Source: Chlamydia trachomatis A/HAR-13
GTDB lineage: Bacteria > Chlamydiota > Chlamydiia > Chlamydiales > Chlamydiaceae
Reading direction: 5' to 3'
Assembly (NCBI RefSeq): GCF_000012125.1
Contig: NC_007429.1
Location: 1 to 64,000 of the forward strand
Length of the DNA: 64,000 nucleotides
This document shows, one piece after another, positions 19,124 through 28,602 of the stretch (the stretch's first letter is position 1; every line of letters starts with the position of its first letter). Position numbers and translations under genes: made by a program. The notes beneath the pieces were generated by a model. That model had not been told where the DNA came from and searched no databases. It saw only the letters and a program-made list of their open reading frames with translations.

Positions 19124-20446
19124 GTGCGAACGTTGTCTATTTCTATGCTCATTTTTGCCCTTTCTTGTGGGGCAGATGCCTGCTTATGTGCTGCGGATCT
19201 TTCCAAAGCAAAAGTTGAGGCTTCTGTCGGTGATAGAGCGGCTTTCTCTCCGTTTACAGGAGAGATCAAAGGAAATCGTGTGCGTTTACGTTTGGCTCCG
19301 CATACGGATAGTTTTATCATTAAAGAGTTATCTAAAGGTGACTGTCTAGCTGTTCTAGGAGAGAGCAAAGACTACTACGTAGTAGCTGCTCCTGAAGGAG
19401 TTCGTGGTTATGTATTTCGAACTTTTGTTCTCGATAATGTGATTGAAGGGGAGAAGGTTAATGTTCGGTTAGAGCCTTCGACTTCTGCTCCTATCTTAGC
19501 AAGATTGTCTAAAGGAACTGTTGTAAAGACTTTGGGCGCAGCTCAGGGTAAGTGGATAGAAATTGCTCTTCCCAAGCAATGTGTTTTTTATGTTGCGAAG
19601 AATTTTGTGAAGAATGTTGGGGCTTTGGACCTATACAATCAAAAAGAAGGGCAAAAAAAATTAGCTTTAGATCTATTGAGTTCCGCTATGCATTTTGCAG
19701 ATGCTGAGTTGCAGAAAAAGATAGAGGATATTGATTTAGACGCCATTTATAAGAAAATGAATCTTGCGCAGTCTGAAGAATTTAAGGATGTCCCAGGTTT
19801 ACAATCGTTGGTACAAAAAGCCTTAGAGAGGGTTCAAGAAGCTTTCCTAGCAAAATCCTTGGAGAAGAGTTCTGTAAAAGTCCCAGAGATCCAGCATAAA
19901 GTTTTGGAAGAGATCGCTGTAGTTTCTCCAGCTGTTGAGGAAACCCCAGTTGTGACAAAAATAGAAGAACAAAAGGTTACAACGGTTCCTGTTCCTGCTC
20001 CCGCTGTTGTTACAGAGCCGGCTCAAGATTTAAGCTCTGTCAAAGGTTCTTTGTTATCGCATTATATCCGTAAAAAAGGTTTCGTTAAGGCCTCTCCTGT
20101 TATAGAAGGAAGAGAGAGTTTTGAGCGTTCTTTGTTTGCTGTTTGGGTAAGTCTTCAGCCCGAAGAGATTCAGCATCAGCTCACTATGGAATCTTTTTAT
20201 AGAGATGAACAGAAGAAGAAACGAGTGCTGACCGGAGAACTCGAAGTGTATCCTCACATCGTTAAAAATAATCCTGGCGATTATCTCTTGAAAAATGGTG
20301 AAGACGTAGTGGCCTTTGTCTATGCTACTAGTATCGATTTGAGTAAATGGTTAGGAAAATCTGTAGTTTTAGAGTGTGTCTCTAGACCAAATAATCATTT
20401 TGCTTTTCCCGCCTATATTGTTTTGTCAGTAAAAGAAGGGGCATAA
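19124..20446 (+). CDS. ctad1: Ctad1-type adhesin/invasin with two SH3b domains (CT017)
   Basis: CT017 is known as Ctad1, an elementary-body surface protein that binds integrin beta1. The sequence shows an N-terminal secretion signal ending near CGADACLCA, then two bacterial SH3 repeats (about 46-105 with NRVRLRLAPHTDS, and 108-165 with EKVNVRLEPSTSA), a helical linker, a Pro/Val-rich stretch and a C-terminal domain. Usual annotation starts at ATG 19145 (433 residues). I prefer GTG 19124 (440 residues): it has AGGAG exactly seven bases upstream and gives the signal peptide an Arg n-region (MRTLSIS). A strong terminator follows. Confidence 0.87.
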   Translation: MRTLSISMLIFALSCGADACLCAADLSKAKVEASVGDRAAFSPFTGEIKGNRVRLRLAPHTDSFIIKELSKGDCLAVLGESKDYYVVAAPEGVRGYVFRTFVLDNVIEGEKVNVRLEPSTSAPILARLSKGTVVKTLGAAQGKWIEIALPKQCVFYVAKNFVKNVGALDLYNQKEGQKKLALDLLSSAMHFADAELQKKIEDIDLDAIYKKMNLAQSEEFKDVPGLQSLVQKALERVQEAFLAKSLEKSSVKVPEIQHKVLEEIAVVSPAVEETPVVTKIEEQKVTTVPVPAPAVVTEPAQDLSSVKGSLLSHYIRKKGFVKASPVIEGRESFERSLFAVWVSLQPEEIQHQLTMESFYRDEQKKKRVLTGELEVYPHIVKNNPGDYLLKNGEDVVAFVYATSIDLSKWLGKSVVLECVSRPNNHFAFPAYIVLSVKEGA

Positions 20447-20459
20447 GCAAGTTCAATAG

Positions 20460-20500
20460 GAGTCTTGTTACTTAGGTAACAAGACTCTTCTTCTTTTTTC
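20460..20500. terminator. Terminator between ctad1 and CT018
   Basis: A 12-bp perfect stem (GAGTCTTGTTAC at 20460-20471, GTAACAAGACTC at 20476-20487), TTAG loop, then a T/C-rich run with six T. The genes are convergent. Confidence 0.92.
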
Positions 20501-20507
20501 TTTTTTG

Positions 20508-21011
20508 CTAAGAGCTACGCGGGGTTTCTAATAATGTCTCTTCCGGGATTCCTGATTGAGGAGAGTCTGGCAATTGAATAGAGGCATCCTGTTCTGGAAG
20601 TAGAGAGGGCGAAAAAGTTCTATGGAAAAAAGCTTTAACAGCCCGGAAGATTTTTAGAATAAGGGATCCAAGGCAAACTAAAGCTTTGATTCCAAAGACT
20701 TCTTGCATCGCTTTTGTGTGCACTTGTGGCCATTCTTTTTTAATGATAGAGCAGGGGAACTTATCGCAAGGAATGTTCGGGTCATTTTGACAGAGGAATC
20801 CTCCTGTTCGTTGTACAAAGGCTGTATGTAATTTGCGCATGTTATACAAGGTGCGAATCCCTACAACTGTGCTCAGAATGGGCACATAGCTGCAAAAAGA
20901 TGTCAGCGCATTACGACGAAGATAGTTGTGTTGTAAGCAATCCCATGCCGGGAGGCTATCCGTATTGTGGGCATGCTGCATGAAAAAAAAGGTACTAGAA
21001 AAAACGTACAC
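20508..21011 (-). CDS. Hypothetical protein with hydrophobic segments (CT018)
   Basis: A 167-residue protein of unknown function. Two moderately hydrophobic stretches are visible (SFCSYVPILSTVVGIRTLY and ALVCLGSLILKIFRAVKAFF) and the C-terminus is acidic and Pro-rich. The pattern suits a membrane-associated or secreted chlamydial protein, which is inference. The GTG start at 21011 is supported by AAGGGAG eight bases upstream; an ATG ten codons in (20981) lacks such a site. Confidence 0.72.
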   Translation of the reverse strand: MYVFSSTFFFMQHAHNTDSLPAWDCLQHNYLRRNALTSFCSYVPILSTVVGIRTLYNMRKLHTAFVQRTGGFLCQNDPNIPCDKFPCSIIKKEWPQVHTKAMQEVFGIKALVCLGSLILKIFRAVKAFFHRTFSPSLLPEQDASIQLPDSPQSGIPEETLLETPRSS

Positions 21012-21260
21012 GAAGAATACTCCCTTAAAAAGGTAAAGCTTCTAGCTTTTGAAGCGGGGAGAAGTACAGAGGCAAAAAATGCGGACGTAAGAGAAAGATC
21101 ACTGAAAGCCAGAGAGATATTCTAACAGAATTGGGGAAAAATTTCGATAAAAAACGGCCTCTCCTTCTGTATGCCTCTTGGGGAACTCGGTGGACTCGTT
21201 ATTTGGGAGGACACGAAAATCCAAGATTCCCCACTAGGCAAAAACAGAAGAAGAAACCTA

Positions 21261-21677
21261 TGGAGGTGGAGAGAGTCGAACTCTCGTCCTTAGTAAACTC
21301 CCCGCTAACCTCTACATGCTTAGTTCCTAGGTACTATACGTTATGTCTCCTCAGCTAGAAACCCCTATAGAGACTAACGACTCTCATTAAATTTCAAACT
21401 CATTTCCTCGAGAATTAAAGGACCCAAGTTCTAACCAGATACATGGCGGTGTTTCGAAAACCTCTGGTGGAGCTTGCGAACACCGGGTCACCCGTATTTA
21501 GGTAACAACTTTGCTAATTAAGCAGCTACTCTTAGATCTTCGAGATCAGCGAAGCTGATAATTTCGCATTCAGCCTTAGGTTCGGCATTTATTGTTTTGT
21601 CGGCTTTTTAGGAGGCCAGCCAACGCCCTCCGCATGCAATTAACGCTTCATTTCTAAGTCGAAACCTTTACACCCCC
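21261..21677 (-). ncRNA. ssrA: Transfer-messenger RNA (tmRNA)
   Basis: Rescues stalled ribosomes and tags truncated proteins. On the minus strand the 5' end GGGGGTG (21677 downwards) pairs with CACCTCC at the 3' end, leaving discriminator A at 21261; the tRNA-like part includes GTTCGACTC. The tag frame reads GCC-GAA-CCT (21586 down) to GCT-GCT-TAA (21518), encoding a 22-residue tag that starts AEPKAECEI and ends LRVAA, typical of Chlamydia. The 3' CCA is not encoded (TAG follows the discriminator), so it must be added by CCA transferase. Confidence 0.96.
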
Positions 21678-22026
21678 AGAGCCGAGGATTGTAAGGATTC
21701 TGAGTCTTTTCCGCAATGTTTTGATGAGAAATCAATGTAACTTGTTCATTAAAAGCGGATTGTGGTCGAGGCAAAGGGAAATGAAAGAGAGGGGATTCAG
21801 GCGATTATATGGGGTTGGCCTAGGAGTAAAAGAGTGGTTCCTCCATTTATTGTGCTCTCTTCCGCTCGCTCGATAAGCATATTTTAATTAACGGTTTAAA
21901 AGGCGAATCGATCATAATCCGTTAGTTAAGAAATACCTGTTTAGGAAAGCAGTTAAACTGCAAACTTTGTAAGCAGATCGATCAAACTTTCGAAAGCATC
22001 AAAACCCATAAGTGAATAATCAAAGA
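21678..22026. other. Intergenic region, promoters of ssrA and ileS
   Basis: A 349-base divergent region. It should hold the ssrA promoter on the minus strand and the ileS promoter on the plus strand. I see AT-rich patches (about 21881-21905), no ORF with coding character and no clear T-box. Confidence 0.5.
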
Positions 22027-25000
22027 ATGGATAACGAAGATAAGATTAGTATTTCCGCCAAAGAGGAAAAGATTCTATCTTTTTGGAAAGAGCAAGATAT
22101 TTTCCAAAAAACTTTAGACAATCGAGAGGGCTGCCCCACTTTTTCTTTTTATGACGGGCCTCCATTTGCTACAGGCTTACCGCATTATGGCCACCTGTTA
22201 GCAGGTACAATAAAAGATGTTGTATGTCGTTATGCGTCGATGGATGGGCATTATGTGCCCCGGCGTTTTGGCTGGGATTGTCATGGGGTGCCAGTCGAAT
22301 ACGAAGTAGAGAAATCTTTAGGTCTTACCGAGCCAGGAGCTATTGAGCGTTTCGGTGTGGCGAATTTTAACGAAGAATGTCGCAAGATTGTTTTCCGATA
22401 CGCGGATGAATGGAAATATTTTGTGGATAGGATCGGCCGATGGGTAGATTTTTCTGCAACATGGAGGACTATGGACCTATCTTTCATGGAGAGTGTCTGG
22501 TGGGTATTCCGCTCTCTCTATGATCAAGGACTTGTGTATGAGGGGACCAAAGTAGTTCCTTTTTCTACCAAGCTAGGTACCCCGCTATCCAATTTCGAAG
22601 CTGGCCAAAATTATAAGGAAGTAGACGACCCTTCTGTCGTTATAAAATTTGCTTTGCAAGACAATCAAGGCTTTCTTCTAGCATGGACCACAACTCCTTG
22701 GACTCTTGTTTCAAATATGGCGCTAGCTGTGCATCCTGAGCTCACCTATGTCCGTATTAAAGACAAAGAATCAGGAGACGAATATATCCTGGGACAGGAA
22801 AGTTTGCCTCGTTGGTTCCCAGATCGAGAATCTTATGAATGGATAGGACAATTGTCTGGAAAGAGTCTTGTTGGACAAAGTTACGAACCGCTTTTCCCTT
22901 ATTTCCAAGATAAAAAGGAGTTAGAGGCTTTTCGTATTCTTCCTGCAGATTTTATTGAGGAAAGTGAGGGGACGGGTATTGTTCATATGGCACCAGCTTT
23001 TGGAGAAGCTGACTTTTTTGCTTGCCAGGAACATAACGTACCTCTAGTGTGCCCTGTTGATAATCAGGGGTGTTATACCGCTGAGGTGAAGGATTTTGTC
23101 GGCGAATATATTAAGTCTGCTGACAAAGGCATCGCTCGTCGATTGAAGAACGAAAATAAACTGTTCTATCAAGGTACAGTTCGTCACCGCTATCCGTTTT
23201 GTTGGAGAACTGACTCTCCTTTAATTTACAAAGCAGTGAATTCTTGGTTCGTTGCTGTAGAAAAGGTAAAGAGTAAGATGTTAAAAGCCAATGAATCCAT
23301 TCATTGGACTCCTGGGCATATCAAACAAGGACGCTTTGGTAAGTGGTTAGAGGGAGCTCGTGACTGGGCTATCAGTAGAAATCGTTATTGGGGGACTCCT
23401 ATACCTATTTGGCGTAGTGACGATGGAGAGCTTTTGGTCATAGGATCTATCCAGGAACTGGAGGCATTATCTGGACAGAAGATTGTAGATTTGCATCGCC
23501 ATTTTATTGATGAGATAGAAATTAACCAGAACGGGAAATCTTTCCGAAGAATCCCTTATGTTTTCGATTGTTGGTTTGATTCTGGAGCTATGCCATATGC
23601 TCAGAATCATTACCCTTTTGAAAGAGCAGAAGAAACGGAGGCTTGCTTCCCAGCTGACTTTATTGCTGAAGGACTAGATCAGACTCGAGGTTGGTTCTAT
23701 ACGTTAACCGTTATTGCTGCAGCTTTATTCGATCAGCCCGCTTTTAAAAATGTAATTGTAAATGGGATTATTCTTGCGGAAGACGGAAATAAAATGTCGA
23801 AGCGGTTGAATAATTATCCTAGTCCAAAAATGATTATGGACGCGTATGGAGCAGATGCTTTGCGGCTGTATTTGTTGAATAGCGTGGTCGTTAAAGCTGA
23901 AGATCTTCGCTTTTCCGATAAAGGGGTAGAGTCTGTGCTTAAGCAAGTTCTATTGCCGTTGTCTAATGCTTTGGCTTTCTATAAGACTTATGCGGAATTG
24001 TATGGTTTTGATCCTAAAGAAACAGACAATATAGAACTTGCTGAAATAGACTGCTGGATTCTTTCTTCTCTATACAGTTTGGTAGGGAAAACTCGAGAAA
24101 GTATGTCGCAATATGATTTACATGCTGCTGTAAATCCTTTTGTGGATTTCATTGAAGATTTAACTAACTGGTATATTCGTAGGTCGCGGCGACGTTTTTG
24201 GGATGCCGAGGATTCTGCAGATCGACGGGCAGCATTCTCTACACTTTATGAAGTGTTGGTAGTCTTTTCTAAAGTCATTGCGCCATTCATTCCTTTTATT
24301 GCAGAAGATATGTACCAGCAATTACGAGGAGAAACGGATCCCGAGTCTGTGCACTTATGTGATTTTCCTCACGTTGTCCTAGAAAAGATTCTTCCTGATT
24401 TGGAAAGGAAAATGCAGGATATTCGAGAGATTGTAGCTCTAGGGCATTCTTTGCGTAAGGAGCATAAACTGAAAGTACGTCAACCTCTTCAAAACGTGTA
24501 TATTGTAGGAAGCAAGGAGAGAATGGAGGCTTTAGCTCAAGTTGGATCCTTGATTGGAGAAGAGCTTAATGTGAAAGATGTACATTTTTGTTCAGAAACT
24601 CCGGAGTATGTAACCACTTTGATTAAGCCTAATTTCCGAACCTTAGGGAAGAAGGTAGGTAATCGTCTTCCAGAAATTCAAAGAGCTCTAGCAAGATTGC
24701 CTCAAGAGCAAATTCGGGCTTTTATGCACAAAGGGCAGATGGTTGTTTCTCTAGGAGAAGAGACCATTTCTTTAGATAAAGAGGACATTACAGTTTCTTG
24801 GGCATCGGCTGAAGGATTTGTAGCGAGAAGCTCAGCTTCTTTTGTAGCAGTACTGGATTGTCAGTTAACAGAGCCTTTAATTATGGAAGGTATAGCCAGA
24901 GAGTTGGTTAATAAGATCAACACTATGCGAAGAAATGGGAAATTACACGTTTCTGATCGCATTGCTATACGTTTACATGCCCCTGTTATCGTTCAGGAAG

Positions 25001-25137
25001 CGTTCGCTTTACACAAAGAGTACATTTGTGAAGAGACATTAACCACTTCCGTTTCTGTGATCGATTATAAAGAAGGGGAAGAGTGGGATATTAACGGTCA
25101 CGCAGTGTCCTTCGTTCTGGAGCGAGTTGAGCGTTGA
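22027..25137 (+). CDS. ileS: Isoleucyl-tRNA synthetase, eukaryote-like type
   Basis: Charges tRNA(Ile). The 1036-residue class I synthetase has the HIGH motif as HYGH in PFATGLPHYGHLL, the block FGWDCHGVPVEYEVEK, and KMSKR in GNKMSKRLNNY. These blocks and the length match the eukaryotic-type IleS rather than the shorter zinc-ended bacterial type, which suggests ancient transfer. I chose ATG 22027 (the 1036-residue form I recall); an in-frame GTG lies 15 bases upstream and neither has a strong ribosome-binding site. Confidence 0.95.
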   Translation: MDNEDKISISAKEEKILSFWKEQDIFQKTLDNREGCPTFSFYDGPPFATGLPHYGHLLAGTIKDVVCRYASMDGHYVPRRFGWDCHGVPVEYEVEKSLGLTEPGAIERFGVANFNEECRKIVFRYADEWKYFVDRIGRWVDFSATWRTMDLSFMESVWWVFRSLYDQGLVYEGTKVVPFSTKLGTPLSNFEAGQNYKEVDDPSVVIKFALQDNQGFLLAWTTTPWTLVSNMALAVHPELTYVRIKDKESGDEYILGQESLPRWFPDRESYEWIGQLSGKSLVGQSYEPLFPYFQDKKELEAFRILPADFIEESEGTGIVHMAPAFGEADFFACQEHNVPLVCPVDNQGCYTAEVKDFVGEYIKSADKGIARRLKNENKLFYQGTVRHRYPFCWRTDSPLIYKAVNSWFVAVEKVKSKMLKANESIHWTPGHIKQGRFGKWLEGARDWAISRNRYWGTPIPIWRSDDGELLVIGSIQELEALSGQKIVDLHRHFIDEIEINQNGKSFRRIPYVFDCWFDSGAMPYAQNHYPFERAEETEACFPADFIAEGLDQTRGWFYTLTVIAAALFDQPAFKNVIVNGIILAEDGNKMSKRLNNYPSPKMIMDAYGADALRLYLLNSVVVKAEDLRFSDKGVESVLKQVLLPLSNALAFYKTYAELYGFDPKETDNIELAEIDCWILSSLYSLVGKTRESMSQYDLHAAVNPFVDFIEDLTNWYIRRSRRRFWDAEDSADRRAAFSTLYEVLVVFSKVIAPFIPFIAEDMYQQLRGETDPESVHLCDFPHVVLEKILPDLERKMQDIREIVALGHSLRKEHKLKVRQPLQNVYIVGSKERMEALAQVGSLIGEELNVKDVHFCSETPEYVTTLIKPNFRTLGKKVGNRLPEIQRALARLPQEQIRAFMHKGQMVVSLGEETISLDKEDITVSWASAEGFVARSSASFVAVLDCQLTEPLIMEGIARELVNKINTMRRNGKLHVSDRIAIRLHAPVIVQEAFALHKEYICEETLTTSVSVIDYKEGEEWDINGHAVSFVLERVER

Positions 25138-25154
25138 GATCACTATCATTGAGC

Positions 25155-25193
25155 AAAAAAAGAGGTCTTATTAAAAGACCTCTTTTTTTTTTT
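25155..25193. terminator. Bidirectional terminator between ileS and lepB
   Basis: A long inverted repeat (AAGAGGTCTT with AAGACCTCTT, flanked by A-run and T-run and closed by GAGC/GCTC) lies between the convergent ileS and lepB stops. The T run is 11 long on the plus strand. Confidence 0.92.
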
Positions 25194-25197
25194 GCTC

Positions 25198-27084
25198 TTA
25201 AGGGAATAGCCTATGGTTTTTTCGATAGTACCATAATCCTATGCAGTCAAGAAAAGCTCCTAGAGCCAATCCATTTACGAGGTAGCCAGGTAAACTCAAG
25301 GGCGTTATATTGGAAGATAACAATCCTAGACGATTAATAGGCCAGAAGATCCCAACAGGAGATCCTAAAAGATTTTCAACGGGAACAAAACCAAAATCAC
25401 GGCTATCAGCGCTCATAGGACAATTATCTCCTAAGACAAGCACGTGGCCTTCCGGAATTTTAAGACCGAAATTAGTAATAAAGGAAACAAATTCCTCTGT
25501 AGATTCTGGAGGAGGACCTCTGTCAATAAACGCGATGTAAGGTTTGTCTTCAGATGATTGAAGTTCTTTTTCCTCTTCAGACACAATGAATTTCTGTAAG
25601 GCAGGATCGCTATCAATAAAAACTGGAGAATCCATAACGAACAGGTTCCCTTGATTGAAAAATGCATAGCGATTAGGGAACGGAGCATATTGAGGGTTTT
25701 TAGGAATATAGATCGTGTGGAAACTAATGCCGCAATTAAATAAGTCAATGACCTGAGAATTGCTTAATTGCGTTAAAGGATGCGGCTGTTTGAGTTTCGT
25801 TCGAAAGCCACCCATATTAATTTTAAACACGTCTCCTTTAGAAAATTCATAACATCCGTCAGGAATATTTGGCATAGGTAGGGCAAACATCCTGGCCATG
25901 CCTGAGGTATTCATGGGAGCAGGTTGGTACTTGTAAGCATATCCATCTACAACTGTAAAACGGGATGTTGTGAGGTTATTACGAATCAAATGAATATGTT
26001 CCTTCCTTAAAGGAAGCAAGGTTTTCATAGGTTCGATAGTAGGAATAAGCTGTGTTTCAAATGGACGTAAGTGAGGGTGAGGATAGGAAACATTAGGAGT
26101 GTGGGCAATTTCTAGGTAGGTGTCCGAAAGAGGAGAGGGAAGGACATGAGTAAGAGCAGCTTGTTTTTTAGTAAGGATGCGAACTATTGCAAAATTTTTT
26201 ATTCCGAATAGATCGGCATAGCTAACAGGCTCATTATGAGGATCTTTTAAAGCATAGGGAGTATCATTATGCCAAGCATTCTTATAGAAAAATTGTCCAT
26301 AAGAAGCCTGTTGAGGGAGAGAAATCTTTCCACAAGGTGTGTGAAATTGGTTAAAGATCACATCTGTTTGCTCTTCTGAATGGGTAAGGATTTCTGGAGT
26401 TCCGTCAAAAGAAATATAGGGGACGTGGTAGAGATTCTCTGTATTTTGGGGGAAGATGGGCTCTCCATCGCAATCGATCCCATAAATTTTCCCTCCATAA
26501 AAATATACGGTATCTCCAGGTTTACCCATGCACCGTTTTATATAGCGTTTTTTCCCAGGGATGATTCCAAAATACTTAGTGTCGGCGTTAGGGATAGGAA
26601 GATCTCCAACAGTGAAGACTACCAGTTCTCCTCGAGTGATAGCCTCAGGTGTATAGCCAATACTTTTGTTACTAAAAGGTAGCCGGAGTCCAAATGTTGT
26701 TTTGGAAACAAGAATACGATCTTGTTCAAGAATAGTAGGCCGCATAGATCCTGTAGGAACTTCATATAGCTCAAACCAGAACTGGCGGATTAAAAAAGCA
26801 AGAATGGCAGCAAACGTCAAAGCATAGATAAGATCAAAAGTAGCTCGGAGTTTGGATTTAGGGAATCTTTTTTGTATGGCTTGAGCTTGCTTAGCAAAAA
26901 GGGAAGCATCTTCCCTATTCTGATCCAAAATAGCCTCTTCAAGCTGTTTCAAGACTTCTTGTAGTTCTTTTTGAGTTTCCGGATGAGAGAGCATTTTTGT
27001 GCTTTTCAGCAATCTAAAGGAAGAATGAAGAATGCGACGACTCTTATTCAGGGAATATAAGCGACTCATGTAACTGCTCGTCAT
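25198..27084 (-). CDS. lepB: Signal peptidase I, oversized
   Basis: Inner-membrane peptidase that cleaves Sec and Tat signal peptides. The catalytic Ser lies in YEVPTGSMRPT (Ser113) and Lys in RYIKRCMGKPGD (Lys183); box E appears as GDNCPMSADSRDFGFVP near residues 552-568. One transmembrane helix precedes the Ser (about 84-103), and a second hydrophobic stretch is near the C-terminus. At 628 residues it is about twice E. coli LepB (324): some 340 residues are inserted between boxes D and E. The start could instead be the Met at codon 6. Confidence 0.93.
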   Translation of the reverse strand: MTSSYMSRLYSLNKSRRILHSSFRLLKSTKMLSHPETQKELQEVLKQLEEAILDQNREDASLFAKQAQAIQKRFPKSKLRATFDLIYALTFAAILAFLIRQFWFELYEVPTGSMRPTILEQDRILVSKTTFGLRLPFSNKSIGYTPEAITRGELVVFTVGDLPIPNADTKYFGIIPGKKRYIKRCMGKPGDTVYFYGGKIYGIDCDGEPIFPQNTENLYHVPYISFDGTPEILTHSEEQTDVIFNQFHTPCGKISLPQQASYGQFFYKNAWHNDTPYALKDPHNEPVSYADLFGIKNFAIVRILTKKQAALTHVLPSPLSDTYLEIAHTPNVSYPHPHLRPFETQLIPTIEPMKTLLPLRKEHIHLIRNNLTTSRFTVVDGYAYKYQPAPMNTSGMARMFALPMPNIPDGCYEFSKGDVFKINMGGFRTKLKQPHPLTQLSNSQVIDLFNCGISFHTIYIPKNPQYAPFPNRYAFFNQGNLFVMDSPVFIDSDPALQKFIVSEEEKELQSSEDKPYIAFIDRGPPPESTEEFVSFITNFGLKIPEGHVLVLGDNCPMSADSRDFGFVPVENLLGSPVGIFWPINRLGLLSSNITPLSLPGYLVNGLALGAFLDCIGLWYYRKNHRLFP

Positions 27085-27269
27085 TAGATTTAACAGTATT
27101 TATGTTAGGAGAGACCTCTCTTCACTACTTTCTATTGTGAAAAAATTTAGATTTTTTTAGAGCAGGATCTACTTAATTCATATGGAGGTCTTTAAGCCAA
27201 GGTTCATCTTACATAAAAAGCTTTTTCGGCACTACATTGAAACCGTTTTCGATGAAAGTATGAAGATGG

Positions 27270-28013
27270 CTAGAAATTGGGAAGAGCTGGATAGGAGGAG
27301 GCGGCTTGGTGCCCCATTTCAATAGTCTTAATAATCACTGTCCCTGTAGGAGTATCAATACTAGTCCATAGAGGAAACGCTAAACGTTCATTGTTAGAAA
27401 AATATATGAGAATATTTTTTTCTGATAGAGGAGAAGAATCTTTTGGCCAAACAGAAATCCAAGCACTGGAAGGAAGGGTTATGAGTTCTCCATTCAAAGA
27501 TGTTCGCGGAGACCAGGGGGTGCGTTCTTTCCCTTTGTATTTAATTAAGTGAGAGGGGGCTGGAGATAAAGGGAGTCGAAGGATTTTTACAAAGAAAGGC
27601 AAAGGATCTTTTTCTGAGAGAGGCATCCATTGCGCATTTTTGAGAACAAAAATCATAAGAGGATTTTTGGAAATTCGTAACAAGTACACTTTTTTTGAAG
27701 ATTGGAGTTGATGGAAGGCATTCTTCCAGGAAGACTGTTCTACTAATTTTTTTTCTTGCTGTGTTAGGGAGGCAAATTCAGACATTTCGACCCAAGTCGC
27801 TTCCGAAGAACTTTGGCGAATTAAAAAGAAAAATTTTTGAGATCCTCGGCTTAAGACGGCATAGTCTCCGGGGCGGGCAGTTAGAATTTTTTCTTGGATT
27901 GATGATTGGAGAGGAGAATGGGCTTCAGCCGAGGGATAGGATATGAAAAATGCCAAGAAAAAAATAAAAACTTTAAGAAGGTTTTGAGGGTGCATTTTTT
28001 CTTGCTTTTTCAT
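27270..28013 (-). CDS. Hypothetical exported protein (CT021)
   Basis: A 247-residue protein with a signal peptide (MKKQEKMHPQNLLKVFIFFL, cleavage likely after YPSAEA). The mature part has no cysteine and no motif I recognise; several strand-like stretches suggest a periplasmic or outer-envelope beta-rich protein. An upstream in-frame start would add 15 residues but spoil the signal peptide, so I chose ATG 28013. It diverges from rpmE. Confidence 0.75.
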   Translation of the reverse strand: MKKQEKMHPQNLLKVFIFFLAFFISYPSAEAHSPLQSSIQEKILTARPGDYAVLSRGSQKFFFLIRQSSSEATWVEMSEFASLTQQEKKLVEQSSWKNAFHQLQSSKKVYLLRISKNPLMIFVLKNAQWMPLSEKDPLPFFVKILRLPLSPAPSHLIKYKGKERTPWSPRTSLNGELITLPSSAWISVWPKDSSPLSEKNILIYFSNNERLAFPLWTSIDTPTGTVIIKTIEMGHQAASSYPALPNF

Positions 28014-28088
28014 AAAATGTTCGGGTATGCTCTCCCTTCTGTTATGTGAGATTTTCACATACTAAGATAGTGATTTTGGGGTTGTCAA

Positions 28089-28415
28089 ATGAAAAAAAAC
28101 ACTCATCCTGAGTACAGACAAGTTCTGTTTGTAGATTCTTCCACTGGGTATAAGTTTATTTGTGGGTCTACCTATCAGACAGATAAAACAGAGGTTTTTG
28201 AAGGACAAGAATACCCTGTATGCTACGTCAGCGTTTCCTCGTCTTCGCATCCATTCTTCACAGGAAGCAAGAAGCTTGTGGATGCTGAGGGTCGAGTTGA
28301 TAAGTTCTTGAAACGATACAGTGGCATTAAGCAGTCTGCTCCTAAGCCTGAAACCGTTGTGGAAGATGTTCTTCCCAAGGGTAAGAGGAAATCTCCTGCT
28401 AAGAAGAAAAAATAG
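28089..28415 (+). CDS. rpmE: Ribosomal protein L31 (type B)
   Basis: Large-subunit protein at the central protuberance. The 108-residue protein opens [16 protein letters not shown] and lacks the CxxC zinc motif, as in the non-zinc (B) type. A basic C-terminal extension ([12 protein letters not shown]) makes it longer than the usual 80-90 residues. A terminator follows at once, so it is probably a single-gene unit. Confidence 0.93.
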
Positions 28416-28443
28416 TTTGAACAGAACTTTCTGTTATCTAGAG

Positions 28444-28472
28444 AAAAGCGGGGCGAACACCCCGCTTTTTTT
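28444..28472 (+). terminator. Terminator after rpmE
   Basis: A 6-bp GC stem (GCGGGG 28448-28453, CCCCGC 28460-28465) extended by A/T pairs, with a seven-T run. Confidence 0.93.
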
Positions 28473-28602
28473 GTTTTAATAAGTCTCTCTTTTTGAATCT
28501 GACTTTTCAGAGTAAAGTCTAGTGTTCCCCAAAAATTGATTGCCAATGTACACTCTGGTCTTTGTTAGAGAGATACTAGAGTAAAGGCAGAAGAAGTCGT
28601 TC

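Noticed and set aside
21131..21358. A 75-codon open frame near ssrA
   Set aside because: It runs into the 3' end of the tmRNA gene and has no coding character.
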